From: Fuerstiella sp.
Lineage (GTDB): Bacteria > Planctomycetota > Planctomycetia > Planctomycetales > Planctomycetaceae
DNA: 64,000 nucleotides
Reading direction: 5' to 3'
NCBI GenBank assembly: GCA_022447225.1
Contig: JAKVAZ010000001.1
Span: 277,822-341,821, forward strand
Positions 46,566 to 55,294 of this stretch are shown here, piece by piece. The position numbers were made by a program, and so were the translations under genes. Every line of letters starts with the position of its first letter. Within the stretch, counting starts at the first letter, position 1. The notes below the pieces were generated by a model, which worked only from the letters and a program-made list of their open reading frames with translations, ran no database searches and was not told the origin of the DNA.

Positions 46566-46970
46566 TGGTTGTGATCTTCTTCTGATCGTCAGTTGCTGTT
46601 GAGATCCCCGGTCAGGCGGAACTCAAAACAAACGAAACGGACCTGTTAAATCACCTATAACTGCCGACCGTTATCATATCGCATAGACCACTCTAACAGC
46701 AGACTGGAAAAAAATTCAGAAAATTTGTCTCAATCCTCACGCCAATCCTGGTAATCGTTTGCTGCCGGAGGTTGGGTTTTAAAGCTGATATCAGCGAAGA
46801 TTCGGATGTCGAAGCTGCAGAATGGCCGGTTTTTCAAATGTCTGCACCGGACTTCAGTGACCCTCACCAGTAATGCGAATTTCATTGTTGTGACACTGTG
46901 ATAGACTGTAACGTTCGTCGGATTCCATTCTGTTTCAACGGTACCATTAGATTTTCCATAGCTAACCGAC
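46566..46970. other. Divergent intergenic region
   Basis: About 405 bases between the minus-strand FHA gene and the plus-strand lipB-like gene, so it should hold both promoters. It contains an 80-codon minus-strand frame without signatures. Composition is more AT-rich around 46690-46730. No clear ribosome binding site precedes the lipB-like ATG. Confidence 0.4.
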
Positions 46971-47720
46971 ATGTCCGTCGACTGGGAAGAATTCAGGAAC
47001 TATACACCGACCACCGCCGAAGTTCGGTTGTTGGGGCGAGTCGATGTGCCTTCTGTACTCGCTCTGCAGAAGCTGACGGCTCATGAAGTGCGTCAACAGG
47101 GGCGGGTTAATGCTGCTGTTCTTATCTGCGAACATCCTCCGGCCGTTACCACCGGGACCGATAGTTCGCTGCTGGAACTCCCGACTGATCGTCGGGAACT
47201 GGAGGCACGTCTGCTGAACGTGCATCGTGTAAAACGGGACGGACACGCTGTTTTGCATCAGCCTGGACAGTTGGCCGCCTATGTGGTGGTGTCACTCAGC
47301 GAATGCGGACTTTGTGAGTCCGAGTACCGCTGGGGGCTGCAGGAGGCTGTGATCCGCACCTGTTCAGATTCGAATGTCAAGGCACATCGGACCGACGACC
47401 GATGTGGCGTGTATGCCCGCCATGGGCTGGTGTGTGAAATTGGTATCTGCGTGAATCAGGGGGTTACGTCTTTTGGAGCCTTTCTGAATGTGTGTTGTCG
47501 ACTGGACGAGGCGCGGACACTGGGACGGGGTCTGCTTGACCAGAAAATTTCTTCACTCGACGCTGAGCGCGTACGACCGTCGATGATGAGTCAGGTTCGG
47601 GGCTCTCTGATTCAGAACCTTTGTGAACAGATCGGGTATCCGGAATATCACATCCACACCGGTCATCCGTTTCTTAAGAGAACTCGAAAGCGCGTTCATG
47701 ACAGCTTTGCCGATCATTGA
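46971..47720 (+). CDS. lipB: LipB-like protein lacking the catalytic Cys and Lys
   Basis: A 249-residue protein of the LipB/BPL_LplA_LipB fold. Segments correspond to LipB: AAVLICEHPPAVTTGTDSS, RDGHAVLHQPGQLAAYVVVS (LipB has RGG-x-T-Y-HGPGQ), and GVYARHGLVCEIGICVNQGV followed by TSFGAFLNVC. In E. coli LipB the catalytic Lys sits in KKICSLG, the FHG His follows, and the nucleophile Cys in NPCGYAG; here these positions read LVCEIG, SFGA and a Cys-free region (GRGLLDQKISSL). The protein is thus probably inactive as an octanoyltransferase, or works differently. Its stop overlaps the lipA start by 23 bases, so coupling with lipoate synthesis is likely. Confidence 0.75.
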   Translation: MSVDWEEFRNYTPTTAEVRLLGRVDVPSVLALQKLTAHEVRQQGRVNAAVLICEHPPAVTTGTDSSLLELPTDRRELEARLLNVHRVKRDGHAVLHQPGQLAAYVVVSLSECGLCESEYRWGLQEAVIRTCSDSNVKAHRTDDRCGVYARHGLVCEIGICVNQGVTSFGAFLNVCCRLDEARTLGRGLLDQKISSLDAERVRPSMMSQVRGSLIQNLCEQIGYPEYHIHTGHPFLKRTRKRVHDSFADH

Positions 47721-48618
47721 TTCAACGTTCGATCGCCCGAAACGCCGACTGCCCAAATGGCTCAAACGTCCGTTGCCGCAGGCTGGAATGGCATACACCA
47801 GTGATGTCATTTCAGATCTGAGTCTGGAAACGGTCTGTGAGAGTGCCGGGTGTCCGAATCGCACGGAATGCTGGTCGCAGCATACAGCCACGTTCATGAT
47901 CGGCGGCAGTGTCTGTACACGTCCGTGTGGCTTTTGTTCTGTCTCAAAAGGGAAAACCACGGAGCTGGAAATCGATGAGCCGGAACGTGTGGCTGAAGCA
48001 GCCGAACGTCTGGAACTGAATTATGTGGTCATTACGTCCGTGACACGTGATGACCTCCCGGACGGTGGTGCCGAACACTGGTATGAAACAGTTCTTGCCG
48101 TGCGCGAACGGACCGGAGCCGAGGTGGAAGTGTTGACACCTGACTTTAGGGGCAACAGATCTGCAATCAGCCGAGTGATCCAGTCACAGCCGGATGTCTT
48201 CAACCACAATACCGAGACAGTACCGCGACTCTATCACAAGGTACGTCGGAATGCTGAATATCAGCGAACCTTGAATCTGTTGCGCCAGGTAAAGCATGAG
48301 GCCCCGGATATCCCTACAAAGAGTGGACTCATGCTGGGACTGGGTGAAACTCGTGAAGAATTGCTGGACGTTTGTTCCGATCTTCGTCGAGTAGGCTGCG
48401 ACATGATCACGCTGGGACAATACCTTCAGCCGACCGCTGATCATCTGCCTGTGGACCGTTATGTACCACCGGAAGAATTTGATGAAATCGGTGATGAGTG
48501 TCGCAAGCTTGGTTTCCGGATGGTTGCCAGCGGTCCGTTTGTGCGTTCCAGTTATCATGCCGGTGAGATGACAGATCATCTGGACCGTGGGACCCAGCCT
48601 GCCCTGATGAATCGCTGA
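47698..48618 (+). CDS. lipA: Lipoyl synthase
   Basis: A 306-residue radical SAM enzyme. The auxiliary cluster ligands are C47, C52 and C58 (VCESAGCPNRTECW), the radical SAM cluster ligands C73, C77 and C80 (CTRPCGFCSV). The C-terminal FVRSSYHAGE supplies the conserved Ser ligand. SAM-binding and substrate strands include VVITSVTRDDLPDGGAEHW and FNHNTETVPRLY. It inserts sulfur into protein-bound octanoyl groups. The ATG at 47698 lies inside the end of the lipB-like gene. Confidence 0.96.
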   Translation: MTALPIIDSTFDRPKRRLPKWLKRPLPQAGMAYTSDVISDLSLETVCESAGCPNRTECWSQHTATFMIGGSVCTRPCGFCSVSKGKTTELEIDEPERVAEAAERLELNYVVITSVTRDDLPDGGAEHWYETVLAVRERTGAEVEVLTPDFRGNRSAISRVIQSQPDVFNHNTETVPRLYHKVRRNAEYQRTLNLLRQVKHEAPDIPTKSGLMLGLGETREELLDVCSDLRRVGCDMITLGQYLQPTADHLPVDRYVPPEEFDEIGDECRKLGFRMVASGPFVRSSYHAGEMTDHLDRGTQPALMNR

Positions 48619-48778
48619 GACCGACACTGCGACGTTCTGCAGAAAATGACAAGACACGCCCTTCCATAGATTCAGAGACCAAAATCGGTGTTCAGGCGAA
48701 CCGATTCACGCGGAACTGCGGGCGAAGCCCGGTACCAGTAACCGATGCAGATCGACTGGAAAATTGCGGCCCAAATTC

Positions 48779-48808
48779 AAACGGCCAGATCGATGACCTG
48801 GCCGTTTT
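48779..48808. terminator. Bidirectional terminator between convergent genes
   Basis: AAACGGCCAG (48779-48788), nine-base loop ATCGATGAC, and CTGGCCGTTT (48798-48807) make a perfect 10-bp stem with A and T ends. It lies about 160 bases after the lipA stop and 30 bases beyond the end of the minus-strand gene at 48841, so it can end transcription from both sides. Confidence 0.85.
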
Positions 48809-48840
48809 GCGAACGGTATGAATCGGAAGGCGGTTTTCAA

Positions 48841-49458
48841 TTAATCGTCGTATTCGACTTCGATCACTCCGTTGCATGATCGGATTTTGATCTCCCAGTC
48901 GTCATAGTCCAGTTCAATACGAGTGCGGCATGACGAAACACTGATCTCTCGCAGAGGAATAGGCGGGACAAATACCTGCACATACGTCAGTTGTTCGACG
49001 CACCCCGGAGTATCCCAGGCGGGGAGGTGAGGGTCCCGTACAGCAACGATGACGGGCAGAGCTCCAGGGGCAATCTCGTCAGCGTTTCGTATACGGACGT
49101 GAGACTCCAGAGCGACTCTACAGGTTACGATTTCACCCACTTCGTGTGGTAACGTACCAATGAACGGTGCAGAGGGGTCCGGCGAAAGCAGCTCTGCGCC
49201 AAACGGCCGTGATCTGTAGATCGGCGCTGAACGGTTGATATGAATCGATACTGAACGGCGATATGGCCGAAATCCACGTCGGTGAAATCGATGCAATCGG
49301 GGACGCCGCAAACCGTACGGCGAGTGATAGTTATAGTGGTGATGATGAGTCCCGTTGACTGCTCTCAGGAAATCTACCAGATCATTGCCGAAGCTGGCAG
49401 GAGTCATTACGGTCAATGTTACGCCCAGACACAGAGTTGAGAGTCGGTGGGAGATCAT
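48841..49458 (-). CDS. Secreted His/Arg-rich hypothetical protein
   Basis: A 205-residue protein with a signal peptide (residues 1-24, ending ASFG). A low-complexity middle part rich in His, Arg, Tyr and Pro follows (THHHHYNYHSPYGLRRPRLH; RRGFRPYRRSVSIHI). Residues 105-205 are more globular and acidic, with paired Cys (GCVEQL, SCRTRIELDYDDWEIKIRSC). The family is not recognised. The His-rich stretch could bind metal. It converges with lipA across a shared terminator. Confidence 0.7.
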   Translation of the reverse strand: MISHRLSTLCLGVTLTVMTPASFGNDLVDFLRAVNGTHHHHYNYHSPYGLRRPRLHRFHRRGFRPYRRSVSIHINRSAPIYRSRPFGAELLSPDPSAPFIGTLPHEVGEIVTCRVALESHVRIRNADEIAPGALPVIVAVRDPHLPAWDTPGCVEQLTYVQVFVPPIPLREISVSSCRTRIELDYDDWEIKIRSCNGVIEVEYDD

Positions 49459-49856
49459 TGGTTGTCTCCGTTTTTATTGAGAGAGAAAAGGAATTGATTG
49501 CCTTCACTGGCAGCCATTTTTCTAATAACAAACCCTGTGCCAAAAAACGGTCATTTCATATGTTGTTTTCTTGAAACGGTTTAGGAAAATATTTGTTATT
49601 CGGAAGAGTTATGAATCTGTGGTCAGCATGATCCTGACGACATCCTATTGACGGCGCCGAGACCTCAAACTGAAGATCTGCTGGTCATTAGTGACGCTGT
49701 TGCCGTCGGGCATCGTGCCACAGGAAATCCACCGGGTCAGCAACGGAAATCAACGGTTTATCAACAGACAATCAACACCGGATTCAGCAGCCTGTTGATA
49801 AAAAGTTCCTTGTTTGTTCAGATCCAGCGTTTGAAATAAAGACGGGAACGACGCAA
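49459..49856. other. AT-rich intergenic region with an 11-bp phased repeat
   Basis: About 400 bases between divergent genes, AT-rich near 49500-49600. Bases 49739-49776 contain four roughly 11-bp spaced copies of a short motif: AGCAAC at 49739, then ATCAAC at 49749, 49760 and 49771. An inverted copy GTTGAT stands at 49794-49799. The array lies about 60-120 bases before the TPR-like gene. Confidence 0.6.
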
Positions 49857-50177
49857 ATGACAGAGAGCCGGTTGAAAAAACTTGAGGCAATGCTTGCCAA
49901 CGACCCGACTGATCAGCTGTTGAAATACATGGTTGCTCTGGAACTGGACAAAGCAGCTGAACACGACCGCAGTTTGCAGTTGCTTGGGGAGCTAATGGAC
50001 ACGAATCCGCCCTATGTACCTGCATTTCTGATGGCTGGTCAGCAACAGGCGGCAATTGGACAGCGGAATGCGGCACGACTTACGTGGCAGGCCGGTATAC
50101 AGGCAGCGCGGCTTCAGAATGACGAACATGCAGCTGGTGAGATGACCCAGTTTTTAAGTGAGTTGACAGAAGACTGA
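49857..50177 (+). CDS. Small TPR-like protein
   Basis: A 106-residue helical protein with tetratricopeptide-like repeats: LEAMLANDPTDQLLKYMVAL, HDRSLQLLGELMDTNPPYVP, and AAIGQRNAARLTWQAGIQAA. Typical TPR positions (Gly/Ala, Ala, Pro at helix ends) are present in about two to three units. Such short TPR proteins act as adaptors; the partner is unknown. The ATG at 49857 follows GGGAACGACGCAA, a moderate ribosome binding site. Confidence 0.75.
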   Translation: MTESRLKKLEAMLANDPTDQLLKYMVALELDKAAEHDRSLQLLGELMDTNPPYVPAFLMAGQQQAAIGQRNAARLTWQAGIQAARLQNDEHAAGEMTQFLSELTED

Positions 50178-50461
50178 TCAAGTTTTCAGGCCACCCCATT
50201 CCACAAATTGATTAACTGTGACCTGTTTGGTGGCCGTCGCTGAGACAACAGCCAACACCCCGCGGTTGATGGCCCGGTTTTCCGGTTTCTCTGTACTCTG
50301 ATAATCATGGGAAGAACTGCCACATGATCACCGGCAGGGGTTACAGGGTCGACGGAACACCGGTCTCAAAAGTCGGCGGACCCCTGTAATTCAGAGCTGC
50401 AGCCAGGATGCGTACTGGTCGGGGGCGTTATGACGCAGGGCACAATCAGGTCATCGCGATC

Positions 50462-51241
50462 TCAGGCCATGTCGAGGCCACCGCAAATATTCCAGGCCTG
50501 GCCTGTGACCATATGACTTTCATCACCTGCCAGGTAGACCGCCATCGGGGCGATATCTTCGGGTACAAGTCGACCACCAACAGGTGTGAGCCCCTGCTCA
50601 TGTTCAGCAAGATCACGACCAAGCCGATCGGCGTCGTACTGGATACGCAGGTCATTCATCAGTGTCTTCACCGGGCCCGGACAGATGCAGTTGACCGTTA
50701 CTCCCTGGGCAGCAACTTCCAGAGCCACTGCGCGCATCAGTCCAATGACTCCATGTTTACTTGCGGTGTAAGCGCTGCCGTGAAGTGCCGGTCGACGACC
50801 ATTGACTGACGCGATCGTAATCACCCGCCCCCAGCCCTGCTCCAGCATGTGTGGCAGTGTCAATTTTGTCAGCAGGTATGGAACGGTCAGATTCACTTCC
50901 AGTGATAAATCCCAGTACTGGTCGCGAAAATCAACAAACGGTCTTGGATCTCCACTGCTTCCCACGCCGGCGTTGTTGACAAGAATGTCGACAGGGCCGG
51001 CCTGTTCCGCCGCACGTTCCGGAAGTGTTTTCGTCTGATCCCGATCGGACAAATCGACTTCCAGTGCGACAGCATTGCCGCCAGCCTGGGTGATATCCTC
51101 CACCACAGATCGTAACTCATCGACAGTTCTGGCAGCAGCCACAACTGTGCATCCTGCAGAAGCCAGGGCTTCCGCAATTGCTCGACCAATACCCCGACCG
51201 GCGCCAGTCACCAGAGCAATTCGTTCGTTCATTCCCGCCAT
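50462..51241 (-). CDS. SDR family NAD(P)-dependent oxidoreductase
   Basis: A 259-residue short-chain dehydrogenase. Cofactor motif ALVTGAGRGIGRAIAEALAS, the NNAGVG motif, and the catalytic Ser-Tyr-Lys in TIASVNGRRPALHGSAYTAS followed by KHG are all in place. The C-terminal part has the CPGPVKT turn and a VTGQAWNICGGLDMA ending, like FabG/glucose dehydrogenase-type members. The opening at 51247 is TTG; the ATG at 51241 or 51232 is likelier. It stands alone on its strand next to the sugar dehydrogenase gene, with which it converges in direction but not in a clear operon. Confidence 0.9.
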   Translation of the reverse strand: MAGMNERIALVTGAGRGIGRAIAEALASAGCTVVAAARTVDELRSVVEDITQAGGNAVALEVDLSDRDQTKTLPERAAEQAGPVDILVNNAGVGSSGDPRPFVDFRDQYWDLSLEVNLTVPYLLTKLTLPHMLEQGWGRVITIASVNGRRPALHGSAYTASKHGVIGLMRAVALEVAAQGVTVNCICPGPVKTLMNDLRIQYDADRLGRDLAEHEQGLTPVGGRLVPEDIAPMAVYLAGDESHMVTGQAWNICGGLDMA

Positions 51242-51459
51242 TCTCAAACTCTCTGACTACCTGTTTTTTTGCCCCTGTCGGAGGCTTTCGTTTCAATGCG
51301 AACCGGCCGAACACACAACTGCCGCTTCAACCGCTCGTACTTCAATGGTGAACAGCCAATCATTTCAGTATCAAACCCGACCCACCCATTCGTCGAATAC
51401 TCTGCTGACAGCAGTGACCGGTCAGTAGAGACGTTTGGTGCCAGCCGGATTTCCAACGC

Positions 51460-53151
51460 CTACTTAAATACGGAATCCTCAAGTCGCAGTCGATAGATTC
51501 GGCCGGAGTCGTATCCGACGATGTATAGCTCACCGGCTGCATCGACACCAAACGAGACGATCCGATCAGGAGATGTTCCGATCTCCCGTATTTTTTCCAG
51601 TGAACGTTGTTTCTGAGTCAGTCCCCAGACGCGTTTCGATTCGAAATCTCCAAAGATATACACACCGGAGAACGACGGACTGCTTTTTCCTCGATAAACG
51701 TGACCACCCGTGACTGAGACACCATGTTTGCGTCGCAGCGAAACCACGGGCGGCACATAGCGCAGGTCGGATTTGCGGTACTTGTCTGAGAACGGCAGGT
51801 GGCCCTCGTAAACATTCCAGCCATGGTTTTCGCCCGAACGAACGATTGTAACTTCTTCGTAATCCTTCTGACCAACGTCACCAACCCAAAGGTCATCCGT
51901 GACGGGGTCAAAACTCAGTCGCCAGGGTTGACGAAAACCCAATGCCCAAATCTCTTTCCTCACAGCCGGGTCCGGGTTGTTGAAGAACGGATTCGATTCC
52001 GGGATTGCGTACGGCAGTTGCGACGAGCGATTATCGACGTCGATGCGAAGAATCGAACCCAGCAGCAACCGGTGATTTTGGGCGTTCCCTTCCGGATCCT
52101 CCTGGGGCCCGCCATCACCAACGCCCGCGAAAAGCAGGCCATCCGGGCCGAACACCATCACTCCACCGGTGTGAGCGACGGTCCATCGCCTGACATGAAT
52201 GAGTCGGCGTGAAGGCACACCGGCATCGCGTCGAAAGTCTTCGCTCGCTTTTCTTTCAATGATCACAGCGCCCTGTGAGCCGTTTTCGTGAACGTGGTGG
52301 TAAACAAAGTACCTGCGATTGGTCAGGAAATTCGGGTGAAATGCCATCCCCAGAATGCCGGTATCCCCTCCTGCGATTGCTTCGTCACTCAGGTCCAGAA
52401 ACAGCGATTTTTCGTCACCGGAATCTTTCTTCTCAAGCAGCCAGATCTCAGGCGGATTGTGTTGTGCCACAACGAAACGATTCGTTGTACCAGGAACCAC
52501 GTCGAACCAAATCGGTCGCTCAAAACGGATCTCGTCAGAGTGCAGTGACTCGAAGCTGACCGGTGTCTCAACACGGGAAATGTTTTCCGGAACAGCAGAC
52601 TCAGACACCGCTGCCGGCGCAGGTTGTTTGAGTGTTGCAAGCCAGGAAATGAGATCCGCAAACTCCTGTTGTGTGAGCAGCCGTTCGATTCCGGTCGGCA
52701 TCAGTGATATTTCGTTCCGTTTTTCTGCGATGATGGTGTCCACAGAAAGCTGAATTCGCCTGTTGTCAGCCAGCAGCAGCTCAACTTCGTCAGGATCACG
52801 TCGGGTGATAATACCGGAATGTACCTTGCCCGATTCGGTCACAAACGTCGTGGCAGCGTAACCCGTCAGAATAAAATCGCCGGGTTGGAGCACAGCGGTG
52901 ATCAGCTTGTCACGGGAATATTTGTCGGCAATTCCCAGCAAATCCGGGCCGGCCCGCAGACTTCCCTCACCCACACTGTGGCATCCGGCACAGCCAGCTT
53001 TCTTTTGACCGAAGACAGCCTTCCCGCGGGCAGCATTCCCCTGCACTTCTGCGGCAAATTCCCGGTATGCCTCCACAGTGACAGCCGGCTGCAGCTGAAG
53101 CGTGGCAGAGATAGTGAACATCCAGACGACAAGACTCATTTGATTCAGCAT
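51460..53151 (-). CDS. Cytochrome c - PQQ-type sugar dehydrogenase fusion
   Basis: A 563-residue exported protein. A signal peptide comes first, then a c-type heme domain with KAGCAGCHSVGEGSLRAGPD near residue 53. The heme domain continues through LLGIADKYSRDKLITAVLQP, the region that planctomycete heme proteins use after CxxCH. A glucose/sorbosone dehydrogenase beta-propeller follows from about residue 200 (FVVAQHNPPEIWLLEK; GMAFHPNFLTNRRYFVYHH; HTGGVMVFGPDGLLFAGVGD; GFRQPWRLSFDPVTDDLWVG). It likely oxidises a sugar in the periplasm and passes electrons to the attached heme. PQQ binding is assumed from the family, not shown. Confidence 0.9.
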   Translation of the reverse strand: MLNQMSLVVWMFTISATLQLQPAVTVEAYREFAAEVQGNAARGKAVFGQKKAGCAGCHSVGEGSLRAGPDLLGIADKYSRDKLITAVLQPGDFILTGYAATTFVTESGKVHSGIITRRDPDEVELLLADNRRIQLSVDTIIAEKRNEISLMPTGIERLLTQQEFADLISWLATLKQPAPAAVSESAVPENISRVETPVSFESLHSDEIRFERPIWFDVVPGTTNRFVVAQHNPPEIWLLEKKDSGDEKSLFLDLSDEAIAGGDTGILGMAFHPNFLTNRRYFVYHHVHENGSQGAVIIERKASEDFRRDAGVPSRRLIHVRRWTVAHTGGVMVFGPDGLLFAGVGDGGPQEDPEGNAQNHRLLLGSILRIDVDNRSSQLPYAIPESNPFFNNPDPAVRKEIWALGFRQPWRLSFDPVTDDLWVGDVGQKDYEEVTIVRSGENHGWNVYEGHLPFSDKYRKSDLRYVPPVVSLRRKHGVSVTGGHVYRGKSSPSFSGVYIFGDFESKRVWGLTQKQRSLEKIREIGTSPDRIVSFGVDAAGELYIVGYDSGRIYRLRLEDSVFK

Positions 53152-53339
53152 AATGCGGTGGCCTTGCGAATACTATTCGTTCCGGTTAGCACTGCTGACT
53201 CATTAGAACATATATGGTTTGATTCGGGTTTTCAGAGTGAACGGCGGCAGCGTTTCGGAGTGGTCGTTCGCATGGCGTGACGCGCCGCCTCGTGAAAACA
53301 CAATCTCAAATTTCGTGAAGCCCTGTGAGGATTCCAACG

Positions 53340-54359
53340 ATGAGTAAAATTGAATTCGATTATCGCAGCTGTGACCGGGAGATCTGGGAAGAAGAACTGG
53401 ACGATTTTGTTCCCGATCGTATCCTGGACGCCCACATCCACCTCTTCTGGAAATCCTGCCTCGACAATGTGAAGCCCCGCTTTCCGGGTGCGGACGCAAA
53501 CATTCAGACCCTGAACAAATGGGCCGAGGTACTCTATCCCGGTCGGAAAATGCAGTATCTGATTCTCGGAACTCCACATCCGGGAACTGATGTTGCCAAG
53601 CACACTGATGCCGTGCGACAGGACATTGCAGGGATCCCGGGGGTCCGGCACAATCGTCTGGTGACTCCCTCATGCAACATCCAGGACATCGAACGTGACC
53701 TGAAAAACCCACAGTTCATCGGGCTCAAGCCTTATCGCACGTATTCGGTAACCGGAGACATCGCCGAATGCCGGATCCATGAATTTCTGCCACACGAACA
53801 GCTGGAACTGGCAAACCAGAACGGCTGGTGGGTCACCATGCACCTCTCCCGACTCCACGGCTGCGCCGATCAGTACAATCTGGATGATCTTGAGGAATAC
53901 ACAAACAGACGATATCCAAACGTCAAATGGCTGCTGGCCCACTGTGCACGAAGTTTCACCTACTGGCCGATTCGCCATGCCGTGGAACGCCTCCGTGACA
54001 TGCCAAACATCTACTACGACACCTCTGCAGTGACCGATGTTCGGCCTTATGTCACGCTGTTGAAAAACGAGGATACCCGACGCATATTTTGGGGTTCCGA
54101 CGGCGTGGACGCGGCATTTTTCCACGGCCATTACGCAGCACTGGGTCGCGCCTGGCAGCATTACGATGCCGATCAGGGGGATCTGAAGTTTCCGCACTGT
54201 GACGGACGACCGATTCTTGCCGTCTATGAACAACTCATGTCACTGAAGTTTGCCTCCGAGATTGCCGAACTGTCGCGCGACCAGATTGAAGGACTCTTTT
54301 GGCGCAACGCGGCCACTGCATTTGGTGTCAGCGACGACGAAGGAGCTGCAAACAGCTGA
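53340..54359 (+). CDS. Amidohydrolase family protein
   Basis: A 339-residue TIM-barrel metal-dependent hydrolase of the amidohydrolase-2 type. Metal-site motifs are ILDAHIHLFWKSC (His-x-His), WWVTMHLSRLHG, VKWLLAHCARSFTYWP and IFWGSDGVDAAFFH. Related enzymes act as lactonases or decarboxylases; the substrate is not predictable. GAGG lies nine bases before the ATG at 53340, which is preferred to 53325. It is divergent from the heme/sugar dehydrogenase gene. Confidence 0.88.
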   Translation: MSKIEFDYRSCDREIWEEELDDFVPDRILDAHIHLFWKSCLDNVKPRFPGADANIQTLNKWAEVLYPGRKMQYLILGTPHPGTDVAKHTDAVRQDIAGIPGVRHNRLVTPSCNIQDIERDLKNPQFIGLKPYRTYSVTGDIAECRIHEFLPHEQLELANQNGWWVTMHLSRLHGCADQYNLDDLEEYTNRRYPNVKWLLAHCARSFTYWPIRHAVERLRDMPNIYYDTSAVTDVRPYVTLLKNEDTRRIFWGSDGVDAAFFHGHYAALGRAWQHYDADQGDLKFPHCDGRPILAVYEQLMSLKFASEIAELSRDQIEGLFWRNAATAFGVSDDEGAANS

Positions 54360-54455
54360 CCCCGACGCCGGATGACCGGGAGAACATCTCAGAGGAACAC
54401 TGAGGTGCCACTGAACTCTCACAACACCGACACTCCTTCGGCGGGACAACAGCCG

Positions 54456-55097
54456 TTAATCGATGTCCAGGTCGCTGAGGTTGAAATTGCGAATATGTGA
54501 TTTCTTTGCCGCGTCTTTAAGTTTCGACACCACAAAAAATTTATGGTTGGCCACGGCCTGCTCTGTCAGATTCAATCTTCGAGCCACGTCCCTGTTGGCC
54601 CAGCCCAGCACAAAAATCAACTCCACGCACTGCAGTCGTTCCCAAGCTCCTGTACTCTTCAGGTCCGTGATCAGCGTCCGCAGGCATTCTTCGACAACAC
54701 GGGATTCCTGATCCGACTGCTCGTGACTTCGCATCAGGCTGGAGGCCGCTCGATCCCGACCCGCAGGTTCCCGAACAGATCCTCCGGAGCTTTCCGGCAA
54801 CATCAGCGGGATTGTCGGACGACGGCCCGTCCTTCGCATGGCATCGATCAGTTTGTGGGATGCAATCGAAAACAGCCAGGATTCCAGCGGAGTGTTATGA
54901 TCGTAGTTAGGAAGAGCTTTCAGGAACCCCATAAAAGTTTCCTGAACGACGTCTTCAGCCTGAGACCGATCGCTGAGTCGACTGCGGGCAAAGGCAATCA
55001 AGCGACCTTCGTACAGGTCAATGCACTCCTGCCATGCGTCGGATTCACCCTGACGAATGCGTGCAACGAGTTGTTTGTCGGCTTCACTGGATGGCAT
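54456..55097 (-). CDS. ECF-type RNA polymerase sigma factor
   Basis: A 213-residue sigma-70 family factor with regions 2 and 4 only. Region 2 spans residues about 10-95 (ARIRQGESDAWQECIDLYEG; QAEDVVQETFMGFLKALPNY; SWLFSIASHKLIDAMRRTGR). Region 4 is near residues 145-195 (LIFVLGWANRDVARRLNLTE then QAVANHKFFVVSKLKDAA). The linker between them is long and variable. No anti-sigma gene is adjacent, so the signal is unknown. It converges with the amidohydrolase gene. Confidence 0.9.
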   Translation of the reverse strand: MPSSEADKQLVARIRQGESDAWQECIDLYEGRLIAFARSRLSDRSQAEDVVQETFMGFLKALPNYDHNTPLESWLFSIASHKLIDAMRRTGRRPTIPLMLPESSGGSVREPAGRDRAASSLMRSHEQSDQESRVVEECLRTLITDLKSTGAWERLQCVELIFVLGWANRDVARRLNLTEQAVANHKFFVVSKLKDAAKKSHIRNFNLSDLDID

Positions 55098-55228
55098 AGA
55101 AACTGGAGAGTGAACGTGACGAAACGATGACGGACGATCGTCCTGTTCGTCGTCAAAAACACGGTCGTATTTCCTGTCGTCTGCGACGTGATCGATTTCA
55201 CACGACGGTCAACAGTCCGAACCGGCCG

Positions 55229-55253
55229 GGATGTCTGATGACATCAGACATCC
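55229..55253. promoter_or_regulatory. Perfect 25-base palindrome upstream of the sigma gene
   Basis: GGATGTCTGATG, a central A, then CATCAGACATCC. The two 12-base arms are exact reverse complements. It lies between the prpC stop (55295) and the sigma gene start (55097) on the minus strand. No T-run follows, so an operator or a terminator without a U-tract are both possible. Confidence 0.6.
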
Positions 55254-55294
55254 AAATTGTGCACGCGGGTACCACCTGAGTCAATTCTGCTGAG

